Of a stretch of DNA of 26,831 nt, positions 21,435-26,831 are shown piece by piece. The translations under genes were made by a program, and so were the position numbers. The notes beneath the pieces are model-generated. The model saw nothing but the letters and a program-made list of their open reading frames with translations. It was not told the DNA's origin and did no database searches. Each line of letters starts with the position of its first letter. Positions within the stretch are counted from its first letter, which is position 1. The stretch comes from Planctomycetaceae bacterium (GTDB lineage Bacteria; Planctomycetota; Planctomycetia; Pirellulales; Thermoguttaceae), in assembly GCA_015062085.1 (NCBI GenBank), contig SUVI01000033.1, positions 1-26,831 of the forward strand, given 5' to 3'.

Positions 21435-24079
21435 TGCCGTACCTAGAAAGGATCCACTCCAATTCCGACTGGGTCCTGCCGATCCTGATCTTCACGCTCA
21501 TGTGCTGGTTCGTGTGGAGGATCTATCGCCGGGACAGTGCGGAACTCCGTCCATTCTGGAAGATCCTGCTGCCGATCTTGCGGACCGGGGTCCTTTTGGT
21601 CCTGCTCTGGGTCTACATTCAGCCGCAGTGGGTCACAGAAAAAGAACGCAAGGTGAATTCTCGTTTCGTCGTTTTCTGCGACACGTCGCTGAGCATGACG
21701 CTCTCGAATTCATCCGCCCCCAATTCCCCAACGAGAACGGAAGCACTCACGAAACTTTGGAATTCCACGCCGATACTGCGTCAGCTAAACGCCCGGCACG
21801 ATTTGGTCTTCCTGACCGCAGATTCCGAATCACGTCCCGTCTGGTCTATCGAAAAGGGGGCTCTGGCGGAATTGCCGTCTCCACAGGGAGGCGCTCCTTT
21901 GAATGAGGCACAGCCAAATGCACAGCACAGTTCGCAGACAGCTAACGCACAGCAGCTTCCGCAGCTTCCCAACTGGGAAACGCTCTTCATTCCGCAGGGA
22001 AAAGAATCGCGCCAGAGCGGCTGCCTTCGGGAATGGCTTTTAGCTCATCACGACTCACCGATCGCCGGCATTTTGCTCTGCTCGGACGGAGTTCAAAACT
22101 CCGGCGAAGAACTCACTTCCCTCATCGAGACAGCCCGCAAAATGAACGTTCCAGTCTTCACGCTCGGTTTCGGTTCGCTGATCCCCGTTGAAAACTGCCG
22201 TCTTACGGACTTGGAGGCTCCAACTCGCGTTCTGCCGCAGGACCCCTTCCTCATCCGCGGAAACGTCGAAGGAACAGGATTCCAGTCCTCTCAGGATCCC
22301 CAGGCCGCACGAGAACTCCAGATCGACCTTTTCCAGAAACGCATTCCGGAAACGGCAACGAATGCAAATACCGCTATGGATCCCGCCTCGAGCACTCAAA
22401 ACGCCGCCGAAAAAACCGAGACGACTCCACAGGCAGAAGAAACGGCAGCCTCGCCAGCCGCAGGAACGCCGTCTCTTCAAAATGAAAAAATCGCGGGCAA
22501 CTCCGAGGAAGAGCTCCTCGTGGAGACGATCCCCATCACGCTTACGGAAGAAGGTCGGAAAACGCCGTTTGAATTCCGCGTCAAACCGCAAACAGTCGGC
22601 AAATACCTTTACTCGGTCCGCATTCGTCCGCTAGATGGAGAGACGGAGCTGGACGACAATCAGCGTGAGGCCGAAGTGGACGTCATGGAGCGCAAGACCC
22701 GCATCCTCATTTTTGCCGGCGGACCGATGCGCGAGTACCAGTTTCTCACCGCAGCGTTTTTCCGAGACAAAAGCATCGAAACGGACGTTCTTCTCCAAAG
22801 TGCGCTCCCGTCGGGATCTTCGATGCCGAAAAATGCCGAAGAAGAAGCGGCTCTCCGAAATCGGATCCAGCAGGACGCGGATCGGATCCTCCTCCATTTC
22901 CCGCAGACTCGCGAGGAACTTTTTGCGTACGACGGCATCGTGGCGGTGGATCCGGACTGGAGCATTTTGACACCCGCACAGACGGAATGGGTCGAGGAAT
23001 GGACGTCCCGTCACGGAGGCGGTCTCATCTTCATCGCCGGCCCCGTTTTCATGGGAAGAGTCGGCGGCTGGATGGACGACCCGGAACTAGAGAAGATCCG
23101 TACGCTCTGCCCCGTGGAATTTTTTGACCGCACATCTTCAATGCGCCAAAACACATTCACCGCAGACGAGCTCTGGCCGCTGGACTGGAGTCGGGCAGGA
23201 CATGAGGCTGCGTATCTCCAGCTTGACGAGCAGTCTGCGTCAAGTGAACGGATCTGGGCAGAATTTCCCGGAGTGTACGGTCACTTTCCGACCAAAAAAC
23301 TACGTCCTGGGGCTACGGCTCTGGCTTCGTTTTCCAACCCTCAGGCTCGTTTCAGTGACGCAGCACCCATCCTCCTGGCAACTCAATTCTATGGTGCGGG
23401 ACGGACATTTTACATTGGGACTGGAGAATTTTGGCGGCTCCGTGCGCTCGATCCGGACTATTTCACGCGATTTTACGTGCAGATCCTCCACTACGTCACT
23501 CAGGGACGGACGCTCCAGCAGTCACGGCGAGGGCGCCTCATGCTCGAGCAGACCCGCTTTTTCCCCGGAATGCCTATCGAGATCCGCGCGCAGCTTTTCG
23601 ACCCGGCTCTTCAGCCTCTTGAGGCTGTCAAGGTCCCAGAGGTCACGGCAGAAGTCTTTCTCCCCAATGGGAGGATCCAGGAACTCACGCTTCGTGCGGA
23701 CAAAGCCATGCCGGGAAATTACGCAGGAAGATTCTCCGTACTGACCGAGGGGAGATTTCGCGTGGAACTGCCGATCCCCGATTCATCGGAGCGTCTCGTG
23801 CAGCGTGCGGAGATCGTTCTTTCCGACCTGGAACGGAGCGTGCCGCTGCGGGATCAGAGATTTCTGACCACACTGGCACAGGAGACGGGCGGAAAGGCTT
23901 TTGAGAGTCCCGACGACCCGGAATTCCTTGCCTTTCCCGAAACGGTGCGCGACAGAACGCGGACGCTGGTGGAATTCGATTCCGCTTCGCCGGTCATTCC
24001 GCAGCAGATCCTCCTTTACGTCCTAGTCGCCCTCCTTTCGCTGGAATGGCTCCTGCGCCGTCTTTTGAAGCTGGCGTAA
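21431..24079 (+). CDS. vWA membrane protein 2 (BatB-like, with amidotransferase-like domain)
   Basis: The 882-residue protein has two N-terminal membrane helices (about 14-32 and 46-65) and a vWA domain with MIDAS residues DTSLS (84-88). A polar Ala/Gln-rich stretch (about 155-180) and an Ala/Thr/Glu-rich linker (about 315-360) follow. Then comes a ThuA/glutamine-amidotransferase-like region beginning TRILIFAGGPMREYQFLTAA (about 424-443) and HGGGLIFIAGPVF. A final membrane helix ends LLYVLVALLSLEWLLRRLLK. A strong GGAGG (21420-21424) lies before the ATG, which overlaps the stop of the preceding gene; a second ATG follows at once. It resembles the paired large vWA proteins common in Planctomycetota. 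It shares architecture with the preceding gene, so the two proteins probably act together in the inner membrane. Confidence 0.87.
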   Translation: MMPYLERIHSNSDWVLPILIFTLMCWFVWRIYRRDSAELRPFWKILLPILRTGVLLVLLWVYIQPQWVTEKERKVNSRFVVFCDTSLSMTLSNSSAPNSPTRTEALTKLWNSTPILRQLNARHDLVFLTADSESRPVWSIEKGALAELPSPQGGAPLNEAQPNAQHSSQTANAQQLPQLPNWETLFIPQGKESRQSGCLREWLLAHHDSPIAGILLCSDGVQNSGEELTSLIETARKMNVPVFTLGFGSLIPVENCRLTDLEAPTRVLPQDPFLIRGNVEGTGFQSSQDPQAARELQIDLFQKRIPETATNANTAMDPASSTQNAAEKTETTPQAEETAASPAAGTPSLQNEKIAGNSEEELLVETIPITLTEEGRKTPFEFRVKPQTVGKYLYSVRIRPLDGETELDDNQREAEVDVMERKTRILIFAGGPMREYQFLTAAFFRDKSIETDVLLQSALPSGSSMPKNAEEEAALRNRIQQDADRILLHFPQTREELFAYDGIVAVDPDWSILTPAQTEWVEEWTSRHGGGLIFIAGPVFMGRVGGWMDDPELEKIRTLCPVEFFDRTSSMRQNTFTADELWPLDWSRAGHEAAYLQLDEQSASSERIWAEFPGVYGHFPTKKLRPGATALASFSNPQARFSDAAPILLATQFYGAGRTFYIGTGEFWRLRALDPDYFTRFYVQILHYVTQGRTLQQSRRGRLMLEQTRFFPGMPIEIRAQLFDPALQPLEAVKVPEVTAEVFLPNGRIQELTLRADKAMPGNYAGRFSVLTEGRFRVELPIPDSSERLVQRAEIVLSDLERSVPLRDQRFLTTLAQETGGKAFESPDDPEFLAFPETVRDRTRTLVEFDSASPVIPQQILLYVLVALLSLEWLLRRLLKLA

Positions 24080-24097
24080 ACCCGTTCGCAAACACCG

Positions 24098-24148
24098 CGG
24101 CCGGTCCTGCAAACATCGAAATGGTTGCGGGACCGGCCGTTTTCTTTT
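24098..24148 (+). terminator. Intrinsic terminator of the DUF58/vWA cluster
   Basis: A 15-bp stem with one G-T wobble, 24098-24112 with 24125-24139, rich in CGGCCGG, is followed by TTTTCTTTT. It lies 18 nt past the stop of the second vWA gene. It also separates this cluster from the convergent LRR gene. Confidence 0.92.
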
Positions 24149-24169
24149 GCATCCAGTTTCAGATCTCGT

Positions 24170-26831
24170 CTACTCACACTCGACTTTAACCATTTGCCGT
24201 TTTGCGAAATCTTCAGCGGCAGAGCCTTTCGGCGTGCGGATCACCGCGTTGGGGGATTCAAAGAAAATGAGTCCGCCAAATTCCGTTACGCTGGCCGGAA
24301 TGTAGACGGAGGTGAGTTTTCCGCAGCCGGAAAAAGCGAATCGTTCGATCTTCACGACACTCGCGGGCAGCGTGATGCTCTGAATGCCGCAGCCGGCAAA
24401 CGCACCGTCTCCGATCTCGGTCATGGTATCCGAAAAATCGATCTTTTCAAGAGCTGAGCATCCGTAAAACATGGAACCTTCAATACGGCGAGAACCTTTG
24501 GAAAACGTCACGGAATGAAGTTTCGGACAGCGCGCAAAAACACTCTCTCCCATTTTCTGTACCGCACCAGGGATCCAAACGGAATTCAGTTCCTCATTAA
24601 ACGAAAAAGCCGAACGTCCGATTTCCGTCACGTTTTCTGGAATCGTCAGTTCCTTAAATTTTGCGCAGCCGCAGAATGCGTACTCTTCAATACGCGAAAC
24701 GCCTTTGAAAACGTCCGGATCCAGTTCTTTCCCACCCGGAAATTGAAGGATCGTTTGGCCGTCTTTTGAAAAAAGAACACCGTCGATACTTTTGAAATCC
24801 CGTTCCCCATCCGCGGCCAGAATTTCTTTCAAACCGGAGCAACGGGAAAACGCACCGTTCCCCAACTCACGGACCTTTTCCGGAATGGTGACGGTTTCCA
24901 GACTGGCGCATCCGTTGAACGCCTGCTCGCCGATATGCGTGATGTTTTCTGAAAATTCCACACTTTTCAGGCCGCTGCATCCAGCAAACGCACGTTTTCC
25001 GATATACGTCACGTTTTCCGGAATGGAAACGGATTCCAGTTTTTGGCAGTAGTAAAATGTTTTATCCTCAATTCGTTTCAATTTGGGCGGCAAAACCACT
25101 TTTTTAAGATGACTACAATTCTGAAATGCCCGCTCTTCGATCTCTTGGATACTATCGGGGAAAACGATGGACCGCAGCTTCGTATAGTGCAGGAATGTAT
25201 TTTTACCGATGTGCGTTACGCCGTTGGGGATCACCACATCGAGTTCGCAGCCCAAATATTTCGTGATCGTGACGCGGTCTCCCTCGCGTTTGTATTCAAA
25301 AACAAAATCCAGTTCTTTTTCTTGCTGAGTTCTTGCTGTTTCCGAGACCTCTTTTCCGTTCCAAACCTCAAATCGGATTCCGTTTTTCTTTGCGTATTCT
25401 TCCGCACAGGATCCTTCAGAGGCGCAGATCGTGAACTGCTCCTCATTTTCAATGTAGACCATGTTCCCGTTTTTCACGGTAACATTAATGCCCATGAACG
25501 CGTCGTCACCGATCGTCTGAACACTTGCGGGAACGTACAGTTTCCTAAGTTCCGCATGTCGAAACGCTTCTTTGCCGATGTGCGTCAGATTGGGAGATAA
25601 CCGGATCTGACGCAGTTCATAGCAGTACGCAAATGCTTCGTCGCCAATGTACGTGACGCTGTCCGGAAGATGTAGACTTTTCAGGTTTTTGTAGCTGCGA
25701 AAAGCCCAATTTTCGATGTGCGTGACGCCTTCCGGTACATCATATTTGGTTTTGGTGTCGAAAAGGAACTGAATCAGTTTTTTGCCGTCTTTTGTGAAGA
25801 GTACTCCATCATCCATCTTCAGGTATGGATTTTCTTCGGCAAGATGGACATCCTTAAGAGCCGGGCAGCTGCAAAATGCTGCATTCATTCTTTCCAGGCT
25901 GGCGGGCAGCAAGACCGTGTGAAGATTTTGGTTCCATCCGAATGCTTGCAGTTCGATCCAGGTTACCCCTTCCGGAATGGTCACTGATTCCAGTGCACAG
26001 TAGGAAAAACTTCGCTCACCGATTCGTTTCAGCGATTTGGGAAACTCGACGGCCTTGAGTTTTTTGCACTGCAGGAACGCCCCCTCGCCGATTTCGACCA
26101 AATTTTCCGAAAATGTGACGGATTCCAGCTCGATACAGTTCAGGAAAGTTTCGCGGGTGATGCAGGAAATGTTTTTGGGGATCCTTATGGAGCGGAGTTT
26201 TTGGCAGTTGCAGAATGCTTCCTCGCCAATGAGGATCACACTGTCCGGGATCTCAATGGACTCAAGCGAACAGCTCCTAAAAGCATCATATGCGATGATC
26301 TCCAGTGTATCGGGAAGTTGGACGGACCGAAGTTGATCGCAGCAATCAAATGCTTTTCCGGGGATCACTTTTATGCTGGACGGGATCGTGATGGTTTCCA
26401 AGTCGGTTGATGAGAATACCCCGATGCCCAAGTGAGTGACTCCGTTGGGAATCTCGATCGAACGTAGGCCGCTGAGGGAGAACGCGTGGTCTCCCAGATA
26501 CGTGAGGGACTTGGGGAACTGGATGTTTTCCAGTTTTTTGCACTTGAAAAAAGCCGTTTTTTCAATATGCGTGAGTCCTTCCGGAAGCGTGACGGAGTCA
26601 AGGAGCGCGCACTCCGAAAAGAATCCCTCTCCCAGATGTTTCAGACCTTTCGGAAGGACGGCCGATGTGAGTCCCGGACATTTCGCGAAGACCCCTTTTC
26701 CCAGTTCCGTCACGCTGTCGGGGATCTCGACTGTTCCGATCCCGCTGCTGCCGGCAAACGCTTCGTCACCAATGTACGTCAGGTTTGGCGGGAGTTTCAG
26801 CGGCGCGAATTTGCACGCATGGGAAAACGCT
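24170..26831 (-). CDS. BspA-like leucine-rich-repeat protein, 5' end outside window
   Basis: At least 886 residues are visible. The frame is open to the right edge of the window, so the start, any signal peptide and the true length are unknown. The whole protein is built of LRR_5/TpLRR repeats of about 23 residues of the form IGEEAFCNCQKLRSIRIPKN. Two modules can be seen. Each has LRRs, an insert DGVLFxKDG (near 25810 and again near 24770), more LRRs, and an ending GSxAEEYAKK-type motif (near 25414 and at the C-terminus). The second module opens with a VTITKYLG-DVVIPNGVTHIG segment (about 25290-25200). Such proteins are usually surface or secreted adhesins. No sorting motif or membrane anchor is seen at the C-terminus. 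It converges on the vWA cluster. Confidence 0.9.
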   Translation of the reverse strand, partial: AFSHACKFAPLKLPPNLTYIGDEAFAGSSGIGTVEIPDSVTELGKGVFAKCPGLTSAVLPKGLKHLGEGFFSECALLDSVTLPEGLTHIEKTAFFKCKKLENIQFPKSLTYLGDHAFSLSGLRSIEIPNGVTHLGIGVFSSTDLETITIPSSIKVIPGKAFDCCDQLRSVQLPDTLEIIAYDAFRSCSLESIEIPDSVILIGEEAFCNCQKLRSIRIPKNISCITRETFLNCIELESVTFSENLVEIGEGAFLQCKKLKAVEFPKSLKRIGERSFSYCALESVTIPEGVTWIELQAFGWNQNLHTVLLPASLERMNAAFCSCPALKDVHLAEENPYLKMDDGVLFTKDGKKLIQFLFDTKTKYDVPEGVTHIENWAFRSYKNLKSLHLPDSVTYIGDEAFAYCYELRQIRLSPNLTHIGKEAFRHAELRKLYVPASVQTIGDDAFMGINVTVKNGNMVYIENEEQFTICASEGSCAEEYAKKNGIRFEVWNGKEVSETARTQQEKELDFVFEYKREGDRVTITKYLGCELDVVIPNGVTHIGKNTFLHYTKLRSIVFPDSIQEIEERAFQNCSHLKKVVLPPKLKRIEDKTFYYCQKLESVSIPENVTYIGKRAFAGCSGLKSVEFSENITHIGEQAFNGCASLETVTIPEKVRELGNGAFSRCSGLKEILAADGERDFKSIDGVLFSKDGQTILQFPGGKELDPDVFKGVSRIEEYAFCGCAKFKELTIPENVTEIGRSAFSFNEELNSVWIPGAVQKMGESVFARCPKLHSVTFSKGSRRIEGSMFYGCSALEKIDFSDTMTEIGDGAFAGCGIQSITLPASVVKIERFAFSGCGKLTSVYIPASVTEFGGLIFFESPNAVIRTPKGSAAEDFAKRQMVKVECE

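Noticed and set aside
1..26831. CRISPR array, tRNA, rRNA, insertion sequence or prophage genes
   Set aside because: No regularly spaced repeats, cloverleaf-like genes, transposase motifs or phage structural genes were seen on either strand.

Overview
The window looks like a chromosomal segment of a Planctomycetota bacterium, probably a host- or gut-associated one. The evidence is indirect. There is a caspase-type protease with an N-terminal SHD1-like segment and a C-terminal formylglycine-generating-enzyme (FGE/SUMF1) fold. There are large BatA/DUF58/von Willebrand A membrane proteins. The ATP synthase c and b subunits carry signal-peptide-like N-termini, and there is a giant BspA-type leucine-rich-repeat protein. 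No rRNA, tRNA, CRISPR array, insertion sequence or phage gene was seen.

Layout. (1) Positions 1-3180, minus strand: the first part of an F-type ATP synthase operon, in the order atpI-position membrane protein, atpB, atpE, atpF, atpH, then the first 16 codons of atpA. A promoter is visible near 3244-3271. (2) Positions 3419-11693, minus strand: a compact six-gene operon. In transcription order it encodes two paralogous TRAFAC-type GTPases, a protein of unknown function translationally coupled to the second GTPase, two different bacterial dynamin-like GTPases, and an Hsp70-type ATPase without a substrate-binding domain. It has a near-consensus promoter at 12065-12093 with a G9/C9 tract touching the -35 box, a leader of about 365 nt, internal intercistronic hairpins and a strong terminator at 3347-3394. 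This is the best candidate for a little-described system. (3) 12294-13625, plus: a PduS-like SLBB/ferredoxin flavoprotein. (4) 13949-15862, minus: a secreted SHD1-caspase-FGE protein. Its last about 100 coding bases look like the variable repeat of a diversity-generating retroelement (DGR). (5) 16134-17639, plus: rhamnulokinase with a near-consensus promoter. (6) 17743-24079, plus: DUF58 protein plus two vWA membrane proteins (a Bat-like cluster without moxR in view), ending at a strong terminator. (7) 24170-26831, minus: a BspA-like LRR protein whose 5' end lies beyond the window.

How genes work together. The ATP synthase genes are an ordinary housekeeping unit. In the GTPase operon, the arrangement suggests a signalling pair (two GTPases plus coupled partner) controlling membrane-acting dynamins and an Hsp70-like ATPase. 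The GTPase pair plus partner recalls the double-GTPase/GAP1 modules described from genome comparisons of bacterial conflict systems; this is from memory and unverified. Rhamnulokinase and the PduS-like protein could both belong to sugar or aldehyde metabolism of the microcompartment type, but they are on separate transcripts and the link is inference.
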